Below, one piece after another: positions 17,400 through 26,122 of a stretch of DNA of 64,000 nucleotides. The stretch covers positions 1 through 64,000 of the forward strand of contig NZ_RZNX01000005.1 in assembly GCF_003994465.1 (NCBI RefSeq). Reading direction: 5' to 3'. This stretch comes from Paenibacillus zeisoli (GTDB lineage: Bacteria > Bacillota > Bacilli > Paenibacillales > Paenibacillaceae). Made by a program: the position numbers and the translations under genes. Under the pieces are notes generated by a model. The model did not search any database, had not been told where the DNA came from, and saw nothing but the letters and a program-made list of their open reading frames with translations. Position 1 is the stretch's first letter; every line of letters begins with the position of its first letter.

Positions 17400-18416
17400 G
17401 TGTCTAAAGGACTTAATCAAGGATTGAGCGGCCGGCAAAAAGCAGCACTCCTGCTAATCTCGCTTGGACCAGAGGTCTCAGCTCAAATATTCAAGCATCT
17501 TCGTGATGACGAGATCGAACAGCTTACATTAGAAATTGCCAACGTTCGCAATGTAAATAGTTCTGAGAAAGAAATGATTCTGGCCGAGTTTCATCAAATT
17601 TGTATGGCTCAGGAGTATATTTCTCAAGGCGGTATCAACTACGCCAAAGAAATATTGGAGAAAGCCCTGGGTACACAGAAGGCATTCGATATTATCAACA
17701 GACTGACGGCTACGCTGCAGGTGAGACCTTTCGATTTTGCCCGCAAGGCTGATCCGAATCAGATTCTAAACTTTATTCAGAACGAGAACGCCCAAACCAT
17801 AGCGTTAGTGCTGTCTTACCTTCAATTTGAACAAGCGGCAGTCATTCTGTCTTCCCTGCCTCAAGAGAAGCAGGCGGAAGTTGCTAGAAGAATTGCAGTC
17901 ATGGACAGCACTTCTCCTGAGGTTATCTCTCAGGTAGAGAGAGTACTAGAGCAGAAGCTATCCGCTACAGTAACTCAGGACTACACAAGTGCTGGTGGTA
18001 TCGAGTCGATTGTGCAAATCCTGAACGGTGTAGACCGGGGAACAGAGCGCACCATTCTCGATTCACTCGAAATTCAGGATCCGGAGCTTGCCGAAGAGAT
18101 CAAGAAGCGGATGTTTGTGTTCGAGGATATTGTCAATGTGGACAATCGTTCGATCCAACGTATCATCCGGGATATCGAGAATGCGGACCTCCAGCTTGCG
18201 CTTAAGGTGGCGAGTGAAGAAGTTCGTGAAGCTGTTTTCCGCAACATGTCAAAGCGGATGTCCGATACCTTCAAAGAAGAAATGGAATACATGGGTCCTG
18301 TAAGGCTTCGTGATGTAGAGGAAGCTCAGACCCGAATTGTTGCAACGATCCGCAGACTGGAAGAATCCGGTGAAATTATAATTGCCCGCGGCGGAGGAGA
18401 TGACATCATTGTCTAA
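17400..18416 (+). CDS. fliG: Flagellar motor switch protein FliG
   Basis: GTG 17400 lies six bases after GAGGTG and gives 338 residues, the B. subtilis length; the in-frame GTG 17391 is within the binding site itself. N-terminal (FliF-binding), middle and C-terminal (torque-generating) domains are present, with LNFIQNENAQTIALVLSYL in the middle. The charged torque helix is followed by the family ending EIIIARGGGDDIIV. It couples the stator to the rotor and takes part in the direction switch. Confidence 0.97.
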   Translation: MSKGLNQGLSGRQKAALLLISLGPEVSAQIFKHLRDDEIEQLTLEIANVRNVNSSEKEMILAEFHQICMAQEYISQGGINYAKEILEKALGTQKAFDIINRLTATLQVRPFDFARKADPNQILNFIQNENAQTIALVLSYLQFEQAAVILSSLPQEKQAEVARRIAVMDSTSPEVISQVERVLEQKLSATVTQDYTSAGGIESIVQILNGVDRGTERTILDSLEIQDPELAEEIKKRMFVFEDIVNVDNRSIQRIIRDIENADLQLALKVASEEVREAVFRNMSKRMSDTFKEEMEYMGPVRLRDVEEAQTRIVATIRRLEESGEIIIARGGGDDIIV

Positions 18417-19263
18417 TCTGATCAAATCTACTCAATACGTTCCTGTTGAGATGCTGAAACAACTGGATTTGTCCAAACACTATCCTTCTAACGCAGATCA
18501 TGAATCTGGAGATCAGCAGCCATATTCCTATGCAGCTGAGCAAAACCGCTTGAAGAGCGAAGAGGCTGAAGAGACCAGACGTCAGATGCTTAGCGATGCG
18601 AAAGATTTTGCTGAGAGGCAGGTTAGGGAAGCTTCGGAAGAAGCGGAACGAATCCTAGCTGATGCCAGAGAGCAAATCGAACAGTGGTGGCAGGAGCGAA
18701 GAGAGCAGGATGAACATCTGATCGAGGCTGTGAAATCCGAAGGGTTCAATCAGGGTTACGAGGAAGGCAAGGATGAAGCACTTCGTACGCTTCAGACTGA
18801 GATTGATGAGATGATGCAGGAAGCCACTGCAGTACTTGAACAAGCATATAAGGCTAAAGACCAGATTATACAGGAGGCTGAACCATTTCTGGTGGATCTA
18901 AGTACTTCTATAGCTGAGAAAGTAATAGAACGTCAGCTTAGTCTGGAGCCCGAGTACACGCTTGATTTAATTAAACGCAACTTGGCGAGAAAGCGAGACC
19001 AAAGCATTTTAACGCTTTGTGTGGCTCCATCCCAATTCAACTTTGTGCAGGGAGCAAGAGAAGAACTGAGTCTAGTGATTGATTCACAGGCAGAGCTTCA
19101 GATTATTCCCGATTCAACCGTGAAGGATCGTGGGTGTGTGATTCGTTCTTCTTTTGGCAGTGTTGATGCAAGAATTGACACTCAGCTTACTGAGATTAAA
19201 AAGGAATTAATGCGGATTTCACTGCAGGGCGAAGAACGGGGACAGCACTATGAAGAAGCTTGA
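18409..19263 (+). CDS. fliH: Flagellar assembly protein FliH
   Basis: FliH is the negative regulator and peripheral stalk of the export ATPase FliI. About 284 residues include a long acidic, coiled-coil-prone middle (residues ~45-170) and the conserved C-terminal FliH/YscL domain (residues ~170-270). TTG 18409, nine bases after GGAGGAG, gives MSNLIKSTQYVP; ATG 18400 is the alternative. It overlaps the end of fliG and, at its 3' end, overlaps fliI by 14 bases, so the three are translationally coupled. Confidence 0.93.
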   Translation: MSNLIKSTQYVPVEMLKQLDLSKHYPSNADHESGDQQPYSYAAEQNRLKSEEAEETRRQMLSDAKDFAERQVREASEEAERILADAREQIEQWWQERREQDEHLIEAVKSEGFNQGYEEGKDEALRTLQTEIDEMMQEATAVLEQAYKAKDQIIQEAEPFLVDLSTSIAEKVIERQLSLEPEYTLDLIKRNLARKRDQSILTLCVAPSQFNFVQGAREELSLVIDSQAELQIIPDSTVKDRGCVIRSSFGSVDARIDTQLTEIKKELMRISLQGEERGQHYEEA

Positions 19264-20569
19264 TTCTGAACGATATGTGGAGCATCTGCGGCATCTTGAT
19301 CCTGTCAGAGTCAATGGAAAGGTTACGCAGGTCATTGGCCTGATGGTGGAATCCGAAGGACCGGATGCAAGCATAGGAGATGTCTGCTATATCTATCCAA
19401 CAAAGTCCTCGGTTCCTCTGCAAGCTGAAGTCGTTGGATTTAGAGATAACAAAGTTCTGCTGATGCCTCTCGGAGAGCTTCACTCCATAGGACCAGGCTG
19501 TGATGTAGTCGGAACCGGAAAGCCGCTTAGTGTGCAGGTGGGCTCAGAGCTTTTGGGTAAGGTTCTGGATGGACTCGGCCAGCCTCTGGACGGATCCATG
19601 CTGCCATCCCGGATGGGTCATTACTCAACTTACAGTAAGCCGGTGAATCCGCTAAGCAAACCGAGGGTCAAAGATCCAATAAGTATTGGCGTACGGGCTA
19701 TAGACGGGCTTCTGACTATAGGTAAGGGACAGCGTGTGGGTATTTTTGCCGGATCAGGCGTAGGGAAAAGTACCTTGATGGGGATGATCGCTAGAAATAC
19801 CTCTGCGGACGTGAACGTTATTGCCTTGATCGGAGAGCGCGGACGCGAAGTGCTGGACTTCATCGAAAGGGATCTGGGTCCTGAAGGCTTGGAGAGATCG
19901 GTAGTCATCGTTGCCACGTCTGACCAGCCGGCACTCATTCGGATGAAAGGGGCACTGATAGCCACTACGATCGCGGAGTATTTCCGGGACAGAGGCATGA
20001 ATGTCATGCTGATGATGGACTCGGTAACCCGGTATGCCATGGCTCTACGTGAGGTTGGACTTGCAGTAGGCGAGCCCCCTGCTATGAGAGGATATACGCC
20101 TTCCGTGTTCGCGGCGCTGCCTAAGCTGCTGGAACGGGCTGGGACAGGCCCGGTGGGTTCGATCACCGCCTTTTATACCGTTCTGGTCGATGGTGACGAT
20201 ATGAATGAGCCGATTGCGGATGCGGTTAGAGGGATTCTGGACGGTCACATTGTACTTAACCGGAATATTGCGAACAAGGGGCATTTTCCTGCGATTGATA
20301 TTCTTGCGAGTATCAGCCGGGTTATGAAAGATATTGCTCCGGAGGATCAAATAGAAGCTGCAGATAACTTGAAACGCTTAATGTCCGTATATAAGGATTC
20401 CGAGGATTTGATTAATATTGGAGCCTACCAAAGAGGGTCGAATCCAGAGATCGATGAGTCCATTGAGGCGATCCAGCGGATATGGAATTTCACCAAACAG
20501 AAGGTTCACGAGAAAGTGACGCTTGAGGAATCTAAAGAGTATTTGATTTCAGAGTTTATGGGGAGCTGA
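19250..20569 (+). CDS. fliI: Flagellar type III export ATPase FliI
   Basis: The 439-residue F1-beta-like ATPase has Walker A AGSGVGKST at residues 167-175, Walker B around MNVMLMMDSVTRYA and the conserved GERGREVLDFIERDLG. It powers substrate unfolding at the export gate with FliH and FliJ. ATG 19250 overlaps fliH. Confidence 0.97.
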   Translation: MKKLDSERYVEHLRHLDPVRVNGKVTQVIGLMVESEGPDASIGDVCYIYPTKSSVPLQAEVVGFRDNKVLLMPLGELHSIGPGCDVVGTGKPLSVQVGSELLGKVLDGLGQPLDGSMLPSRMGHYSTYSKPVNPLSKPRVKDPISIGVRAIDGLLTIGKGQRVGIFAGSGVGKSTLMGMIARNTSADVNVIALIGERGREVLDFIERDLGPEGLERSVVIVATSDQPALIRMKGALIATTIAEYFRDRGMNVMLMMDSVTRYAMALREVGLAVGEPPAMRGYTPSVFAALPKLLERAGTGPVGSITAFYTVLVDGDDMNEPIADAVRGILDGHIVLNRNIANKGHFPAIDILASISRVMKDIAPEDQIEAADNLKRLMSVYKDSEDLINIGAYQRGSNPEIDESIEAIQRIWNFTKQKVHEKVTLEESKEYLISEFMGS

Positions 20570-20578
20570 CCTTAGAGA

Positions 20579-21022
20579 ATGAAATTCAAGTATATGTATC
20601 AAAAAGTGGTCGATTTGAAATCGAATGAGAAGACTCAAGCGGAATGGATGCTTTCTGCAGCAATAGGTGAACTGCAAGCCGAGCAGCGCACGCTCGAGAA
20701 CTTGATTGAAGACAAAGCCAGAGCGAGTGCAGCGATGCTCTCTGAGGGTGCCTCATCCATGCTTAGACTTCAAGAGCTTCAACGCTATGTTGATCATTTG
20801 GATCGCTGCATCAAAAGCAAGCTTGGAGATATTGAAAGTGCTGAGATGAATGTGGAACACAAGCAATCCCAGCTGAGTACAAGAATGCTGGATGAGAAGG
20901 TTTGGTTGAAAGCGAAAGAAAAAGCAAAAGCAGGCTTTGAGCAGCAAATACTTCTCCGCGAACAAAATGAACTGGATGAGATGGCTACGATCCGGTTTGC
21001 CATGAAGGCCCAAAGAGCATAG
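20579..21022 (+). CDS. fliJ: Flagellar export protein FliJ
   Basis: This 147-residue protein is predicted to be almost entirely an alpha-helical coiled coil, rich in Glu, Gln and Lys, as FliJ is. It is the central-stalk-like partner of FliI and an escort for export chaperones. It lies nine bases after fliI. FliJ proteins diverge strongly, so the call rests on length, coiled-coil character and position. Confidence 0.9.
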   Translation: MKFKYMYQKVVDLKSNEKTQAEWMLSAAIGELQAEQRTLENLIEDKARASAAMLSEGASSMLRLQELQRYVDHLDRCIKSKLGDIESAEMNVEHKQSQLSTRMLDEKVWLKAKEKAKAGFEQQILLREQNELDEMATIRFAMKAQRA

Positions 21023-21058
21023 AAGGGCAGGCAGTTTTGAGGTAAAGGAGGGTTAGAA

Positions 21059-21973
21059 TTGGCAAAAGTGATCATCGAGGAAGAGGAAAAAGAATCCGGG
21101 GGCAAGGGATTTGCACGTTTCTTGTTCATAGTTACACCCATCCTGTTCACGGTAGTACTCGTTGGCGTACTGCTCACGCTGTTTAATGTGAACTTCAAGA
21201 ATGAGTTTCTAAAGATCGGTAATAACATTCCGATTGTGAAAGATTGGCTTCCTGATCCGGCAGCTTCAACCAAGCAGGCAGAAAGTTCAGAAGCGACAAT
21301 CAAAGGCTTGAAGGATCAAGTCTCTGAGCAGGATGCAAACCTTAAGAAAGCTAATGAAGCAGCCAAGGCTCAAGCTGATAAAGTTAAGGAGCTTCAAGCC
21401 AAGCTGGATGAAGCGAACAAAGCTGTTAGTGATCAGAAATCTCAAGATGCAGTGAAGCAGGAAAGTGATTATCAAAAAGAAGTGAAGAAATTAGCTAACC
21501 TGTACGGCTCCATGAACCCGGGTAAGGCAGCAGCAATCTTGGGTAACTTGACCACCGAAGAAACGGTCCAGATGTTGAATGCGATGAGCAATGAGAGCAA
21601 GGCGGCAATTCTGGAGAAAATGGACCCCAAGAAAGCAGCTGATGTGTCTATCCTGCTTAAAGATGCCAAACCTTCAGAGGATATGGCTATCGCAGCCCTG
21701 CAATCCCGGTTGAACAAAGGTGCAACGACAACACCGGCAGCAACAAGTTCATCAACAGGACTAAGCGATCAGGAGATCGGTCAGACATTTGCGGCAATGA
21801 CTCCTGAAAATGCGGCCAAGCTGCTGCTTGAGACTAATAAGACGAGTCCGGACAAAACGTTGAAAATATTGAAATCGGTAGATGATACATCAAGATCGGA
21901 AATCCTATCAGCGATGAACGATAAGGAGCCTGCGACAGCGGCTAAAATCCTTAATAAAATGCTCAGTAAATAA
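21059..21973 (+). CDS. ylxF: YlxF/MotE-family membrane protein
   Basis: This 304-residue protein starts at TTG 21059 after AAAGGAGGG. It has an acidic N-terminus, one transmembrane helix (about residues 22-44) and an extracytoplasmic coiled coil (~75-135). Two helical repeats of MgtE-N type follow (GSMNPGKAAAILGNL, then AAMTPENAAKLLLE). B. subtilis ylxF is in the same place between fliJ and fliK, and Gram-negative MotE is a chaperone for a flagellar motor protein. The exact role in Firmicutes is unclear. Confidence 0.85.
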   Translation: MAKVIIEEEEKESGGKGFARFLFIVTPILFTVVLVGVLLTLFNVNFKNEFLKIGNNIPIVKDWLPDPAASTKQAESSEATIKGLKDQVSEQDANLKKANEAAKAQADKVKELQAKLDEANKAVSDQKSQDAVKQESDYQKEVKKLANLYGSMNPGKAAAILGNLTTEETVQMLNAMSNESKAAILEKMDPKKAADVSILLKDAKPSEDMAIAALQSRLNKGATTTPAATSSSTGLSDQEIGQTFAAMTPENAAKLLLETNKTSPDKTLKILKSVDDTSRSEILSAMNDKEPATAAKILNKMLSK

Positions 21974-22014
21974 AATTACGATGTTGACTCTATTGAAAGG
22001 AGGTGAAAAAGAAA

Positions 22015-23493
22015 ATGAGCTTAATTGTGAACTCATCAGCAGGAAATGGAACATCAGCTGTGTCTGTGAACCCGAGTGGAGCCAAAACTGCACAAGCAAC
22101 AACTACCCAGACGGCCCAAGGAGTACCTACTTTCAATCAGACCTTGGTCCAAATGCTGTTAAGTACTTTAGGCGGTCAAGCTACTCCTGCTCAGGCAACT
22201 GCGTCAAACGGTCAGACTACTGTAGCTGGAACAGGAACACAACCAACTATAGATCAGTCTTCAGGTGACACAACAGACCCACAAACATCCACTGTACTGG
22301 AGGATTTGGTGCAGGGAGTGAACTCACTGGATAATGCTATCGCAGCTGATCCATCCTTAATTGCAGTTTTGCAGAATTGGCTTCAGCAAATGCAGGCTTT
22401 TTTGAATCAAGCTCAGTCTGCGGATGGAAGTGAAGCAAGCGAAGGTGCTGAGGGTAATAGCCAGGAACTTCCGCTTATTGCTCAGAATGCCGACACACTT
22501 AGATTTGCGGTACAAGATGGAGTGCAGCAGCTGCTCAGCCAGCTACAAGCTCAACCTGCTCAAGTCGCTCAAACCCTGCCGCAGATTGCAGAGCTTCTTC
22601 AGTCCTTACAAACTGTAATTGCACCGGCAACTGACCTAGGCAAACAGGTTGGTAAAATGGCTGAAGATATAACTGCAATTCCAACCTCTATGGATACGGG
22701 TGCGAAATCAGGACTTCTCAAAGACCTTCTGAAATTAGCAGGTAGTCAAGCACAAACTCAAACACAGCAAGAAGATAATTCAACAGCAGCTCCGATTCTA
22801 GTATCCAAAACGTTTAAAGGGCAGCATACTCCGGCTGAAGGTGTGAAGTCTGTAAGTAGTCTATTGCAGACAGGTGAGGCGGCAGAAGAAATTACGGGAC
22901 AGGATAACGGGGTTAAACCTGCGGATTCATCCTCAATCGTGACTGCTGGGCAGCTTCAAATCAGAGATTCAGGTCTGGTTCCTGCCAAGCCTCTGTCGAC
23001 AGCAGTGCCTGTAGAGAAGTTTGCCAAGGAAATGAGTGGTTTTGTCGTAAGCAAGCTGGACATTGTCAAGCTTCAGGGAATGACAGAAGCTACAATCTCG
23101 CTATTCCCGGAGCATTTGGGACAGGTTGATGTCAAAATTACGATGCAAAACGGACATCTGGTCGCTCAATTTGCTACAGAACATGCTTTTGCGAAGGATT
23201 CACTTGAACAACAAATGAATCAGCTTCGGTCAGCGCTTCAATCCCAAGGCATCCAAGTTGAAAGACTCGAAGTGACGCAGAATACTTCGTTGTCCTCACA
23301 TATGTACCATGATGGACGCCAACCAGGAAGCGGAGCAGGCCAAGGTGAGCAAAAGAAAAATGGCAGACAGCGTAATCTCAGTAGTGAAGATGCGGTTGCC
23401 GCAGCGGATATGACTGAGGAATGGAATGAATGGATACGTGAAGTCCGCTCGAAAGAGGAGGATTACGGAAGTTCCTTTGTAGCCAAAGCTTAG
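22015..23493 (+). CDS. fliK: Flagellar hook-length control protein FliK
   Basis: The ATG at 22015 follows AAAGGAGGTGA; the upstream GTG 22003 lies inside that site. The 492 residues comprise a low-complexity Gln/Thr/Ala-rich N-terminal ruler region (about 1-330) and the FliK C-terminal domain (about 345-430, LFPEHLGQVDVKITMQNGHLVAQF). FliK is secreted, measures the hook and switches FlhB specificity. Compare the second FliK-like C-terminal domain at the left edge of the window. Confidence 0.93.
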   Translation: MSLIVNSSAGNGTSAVSVNPSGAKTAQATTTQTAQGVPTFNQTLVQMLLSTLGGQATPAQATASNGQTTVAGTGTQPTIDQSSGDTTDPQTSTVLEDLVQGVNSLDNAIAADPSLIAVLQNWLQQMQAFLNQAQSADGSEASEGAEGNSQELPLIAQNADTLRFAVQDGVQQLLSQLQAQPAQVAQTLPQIAELLQSLQTVIAPATDLGKQVGKMAEDITAIPTSMDTGAKSGLLKDLLKLAGSQAQTQTQQEDNSTAAPILVSKTFKGQHTPAEGVKSVSSLLQTGEAAEEITGQDNGVKPADSSSIVTAGQLQIRDSGLVPAKPLSTAVPVEKFAKEMSGFVVSKLDIVKLQGMTEATISLFPEHLGQVDVKITMQNGHLVAQFATEHAFAKDSLEQQMNQLRSALQSQGIQVERLEVTQNTSLSSHMYHDGRQPGSGAGQGEQKKNGRQRNLSSEDAVAAADMTEEWNEWIREVRSKEEDYGSSFVAKA

Positions 23494-23541
23494 TGAAACA
23501 AACAATTCTTTTTATAAATATAAAAGGAAGGAGGCATAAAC

Positions 23542-24048
23542 ATGGCGGATATTACACCAACGAATGTAGCCTGGCCCAATTACTCTACACAGAATGTGGC
23601 CAAAGCATCATCAAAAGATAACCAGACGATGGGTAAGGATCAGTTTCTCAAAATCCTAGTTACCCAGCTCGGTAATCAAGACCCAATGCAGCCGCTTGAG
23701 GATAAGGAATTCATCGCCCAGATGGCGCAGTTCACTTCTGTAGAGCAGTTAATGAACATTTCTGGCCAATTGACAGCGATGAATCAGAATCTCGGTAACC
23801 TCTCGGGCCTTATCGGTAAGCAGGTATCCTGGATCGATACAACAGAAACCAGCGGATTTGATTTTAATACCGGAAAGCCTGTTACAACGACTACGACAGC
23901 TAATGGAATCGTGGATTCCATCGTCATCCGCGGAGGTGTTCAATACGCCAAAGTGGGCAGCAGGGAAGTTGCAATCGATAAGATTACCCAGATTAACAAT
24001 GTACAAGATACCAAGGCAGCAGATGCCAATGGGGCTGGAACCATATGA
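23542..24048 (+). CDS. flgD: Flagellar hook-capping protein FlgD
   Basis: The 168-residue protein has the FlgD N-terminal signature (KDQFLKILVTQLGNQDPMQP and KEFIAQMAQFTSVEQL). FlgD forms the temporary cap under which hook subunits assemble. ATG 23542 follows AAGGAGG. It is shorter than the enterobacterial protein because the C-terminal Tudor/FnIII part is reduced, as in Bacillus (ylxG). The stop overlaps the next ATG by ATGA. Confidence 0.94.
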   Translation: MADITPTNVAWPNYSTQNVAKASSKDNQTMGKDQFLKILVTQLGNQDPMQPLEDKEFIAQMAQFTSVEQLMNISGQLTAMNQNLGNLSGLIGKQVSWIDTTETSGFDFNTGKPVTTTTTANGIVDSIVIRGGVQYAKVGSREVAIDKITQINNVQDTKAADANGAGTI

Positions 24049-24428
24049 GTGATCCCATCTCAGTAGGCCGCTTATATCCTGGTAAAATTCCCCCGGCTGC
24101 ATCGCAGCGAAGCGTAACTGCCCCTCAAGGCGGACAGCAGGGAGCATCCTTTCAGAATATTCTGAATAACCAAATGGTGAAATTCAGTAACCACGCGGTG
24201 AAAAGGCTAGAGCAACGAGGCATTCAGCTAATGCCAGAGCAGCTGAAGAAAATCGGTTCGGCCATAGACAGTGCAGCTGCCAAAGGCTCCAAGGATTCAT
24301 TAATCCTAATGAAGGACATGGCGCTCATAGTTAATGTAAATAACAGAACTGTAGTCACCGCAATGGATGGCAGCAGTATGAAGAACAATGTCTTCACTCA
24401 AATTGATAGTGCCGTAGTCATTCAATAA
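24045..24428 (+). CDS. TIGR02530-type flagellar operon protein
   Basis: This 127-residue protein has a flexible N-terminus and the conserved block FSNHAVKRLEQRGIQL (residues ~46-61), followed by helices and DMALIVNVNNRTVVTAMDG near the end. The family is found in flagellar operons of Firmicutes between flgD and flgE; its function is not defined. The ATG overlaps the flgD stop, indicating translational coupling. A hairpin lies just after its stop. Confidence 0.85.
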   Translation: MSDPISVGRLYPGKIPPAASQRSVTAPQGGQQGASFQNILNNQMVKFSNHAVKRLEQRGIQLMPEQLKKIGSAIDSAAAKGSKDSLILMKDMALIVNVNNRTVVTAMDGSSMKNNVFTQIDSAVVIQ

Positions 24429-24437
24429 TTCGATTAT

Positions 24438-24465
24438 CTTGGCTGGCCCGGATTCGGAAGCCAAG
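24438..24465 (+). other. Hairpin upstream of flgE
   Basis: CTTGGCT (24438-24444) pairs with AGCCAAG (24459-24465) around an inner CCG-GATT-CGG. A perfect palindrome CACAGCTGTG (24466-24475) follows at once. There is no T-run, so this looks like an mRNA processing or stability element rather than a terminator. It lies about 60 bases before the flgE start. Confidence 0.5.
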
Positions 24466-24525
24466 CACAGCTGTGGATCGACTGAAGCAGCTTACGAGGT
24501 TCAACACTTAAGGAGGAATTTATTC

Positions 24526-25341
24526 ATGTTAAAGTCCATGTATTCGGGTGTATCAGGTATGCGCGGTTTCCAAACCAAGCTGGATGTAATTGGTAACAAC
24601 ATTGCTAACGTTAATACTGTAGGTTTTAAGTCTGGACGCGTTATGTTTAAGGATATTATGAGCCAGACGGTTTCTGGGGTTACTACACCGGTTGAAGGGA
24701 CCAATGGCGGAGTTAACTCCAAACAAATCGGTCTGGGAACTTCGATTGGCTCTGTAGATACACTGCACACGGGCGGAAGCGCAATGACAACGAACAATCC
24801 GCTTGATCTGCGGATTGATGGCGACGGATTCTTTGCCGTCAAGTTATCTCCAGACCAAGAGGCTCCGTTCCTTACACGTGCCGGCGACTTCCATATGGAT
24901 GCAGCGCGCAACCTGGTTACTTCCGACGGTATGCTCGTACTGAGTTCCGAAGGAGCTCCTATTACGCTGGATCCTGCAACTACGGCATTTACCATCTCAC
25001 AAGATGGCACGATCATTCAGAAACTGGGCGATGGAACCACGAACTCAGATATCAAAATTGGAGTAGTTAAGGTAACTAACCCTGAAGGCCTTGAGAAAGT
25101 TGGAGGCAGCTTGTACCGCTCGACGCCTAATGCCAACTTGGATGATCTTGTATACACAACAGCGAACAATGTGACTGATGGTACAGGCGCCATGGTCGCT
25201 GGACAGCTAGAAATGTCAAATGTTGATTTGACAGGAGAATTTACAGAGATGATCGTGGCTCAGCGTGGTTTCCAAGCTAACTCACGGATTATTACAACTT
25301 CTGACGAAGTTCTGCAGGAAGTTGTTAACTTGAAACGTTAA
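24526..25341 (+). CDS. flgE: Flagellar hook protein FlgE
   Basis: The start is ATG 24526, nine bases after AAGGAGGA; the frame extends upstream, but only with rare-looking, unconserved residues. The 271-residue product has the rod/hook N-terminal motif (MYSGVSGMRGFQTKLDVIG, NNIANVNTVGFKSGR) and the C-terminal helix (EFTEMIVAQRGFQANSR). It is short for a hook protein, as in B. subtilis (about 264 residues). It is exported and builds the hook. Hairpins flank the gene on both sides. Confidence 0.95.
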   Translation: MLKSMYSGVSGMRGFQTKLDVIGNNIANVNTVGFKSGRVMFKDIMSQTVSGVTTPVEGTNGGVNSKQIGLGTSIGSVDTLHTGGSAMTTNNPLDLRIDGDGFFAVKLSPDQEAPFLTRAGDFHMDAARNLVTSDGMLVLSSEGAPITLDPATTAFTISQDGTIIQKLGDGTTNSDIKIGVVKVTNPEGLEKVGGSLYRSTPNANLDDLVYTTANNVTDGTGAMVAGQLEMSNVDLTGEFTEMIVAQRGFQANSRIITTSDEVLQEVVNLKR

Positions 25342-25350
25342 TTTTAAGAA

Positions 25351-25375
25351 CCGGGGGAGGTGAGCCCTCCTCCGG
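25351..25375 (+). other. GC-rich hairpin between flgE and flbD
   Basis: CCGGGGGAGG (25351-25360) pairs with CCTCCTCCGG (25366-25375) over a 5-nt loop with one wobble pair. Only four T follow (25379-25382), so termination would be partial at most. Confidence 0.6.
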
Positions 25376-25396
25376 AACTTTTACTGGAGGGTCGCC

Positions 25397-25621
25397 ATGA
25401 TTGCTGTCACGCGTTTAAACGGTTCACCGATGTGGCTTAACGCACTACTGATCGAGACCGTTGAGGAAACCCCGGATACTTATGTAACTTTGGTTACAGG
25501 GAAACGGTTCATCGTATTGGAAAAGTCTGCCGAGATCATGATGCGGGTGAAGCAATATTACACTGAAATCGGCATTCATGCGGCAACTATTAAAGTGCAA
25601 CAAACGGAGGAATTATTATGA
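25397..25621 (+). CDS. flbD: FlbD family flagellar protein
   Basis: This 74-residue protein begins MIAVTRLNGSPMWLNALLIETVEETPDTYVTL, typical of the short FlbD/YlzI family found after flgE in Firmicutes and spirochetes. It is distinct from the Caulobacter regulator of the same name. The role is not well defined. The stop overlaps fliL by ATGA. Confidence 0.9.
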   Translation: MIAVTRLNGSPMWLNALLIETVEETPDTYVTLVTGKRFIVLEKSAEIMMRVKQYYTEIGIHAATIKVQQTEELL

Positions 25622-26079
25622 AGAAAATGGCGCCATGGATAATCACGATTCTGTTGGCATTAATCCTGGTCGTGATGGCCGCCTACCTGGTAATGACAAT
25701 GAATAACAAGAGTAGTTCAACAACGAGCGAGAAGCCAAAGGTAGAAGAGAAAAAGCTGAGTGCGGATGAACTCGTGAAAGTGACAAGCACCATGGAACAG
25801 GTAAAGACAAACCTGTCGGATCCGAATTATGTCGTGATTATGGACTTTGCCTTTCAATTGAATGACTCCTCGTCCAAAGAGGCATTTGATAAGATCATGA
25901 ATTTCAACGCAAAATCGATCATTATCAAAACCCTTGCCGATACGAAGCCTAACGATTTAACTGGAGCTAAAGGCAAGGACCAGCTGGCCAACAAGCTGAA
26001 GAACCTGATTAATCAGACACTCCCGGAAGGGAATATTGTTCAGATCGATATTACTAACTTTATCATGTCTACTATTTAG
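25618..26079 (+). CDS. fliL: Flagellar basal body-associated protein FliL
   Basis: The 153-residue single-pass membrane protein has an N-terminal helix (residues ~7-28) followed by a Ser/Thr/Lys linker and the FliL domain (KTNLSDPNYVVIMDFAFQL). FliL surrounds the stator near the MS ring and supports torque in several species. ATG 25618 overlaps the flbD stop. Confidence 0.94.
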   Translation: MKKMAPWIITILLALILVVMAAYLVMTMNNKSSSTTSEKPKVEEKKLSADELVKVTSTMEQVKTNLSDPNYVVIMDFAFQLNDSSSKEAFDKIMNFNAKSIIIKTLADTKPNDLTGAKGKDQLANKLKNLINQTLPEGNIVQIDITNFIMSTI

Positions 26080-26122
26080 CATATCGTGAAAGAATATAGA
26101 TCCTTTTAAGGGGGTGAGATAG

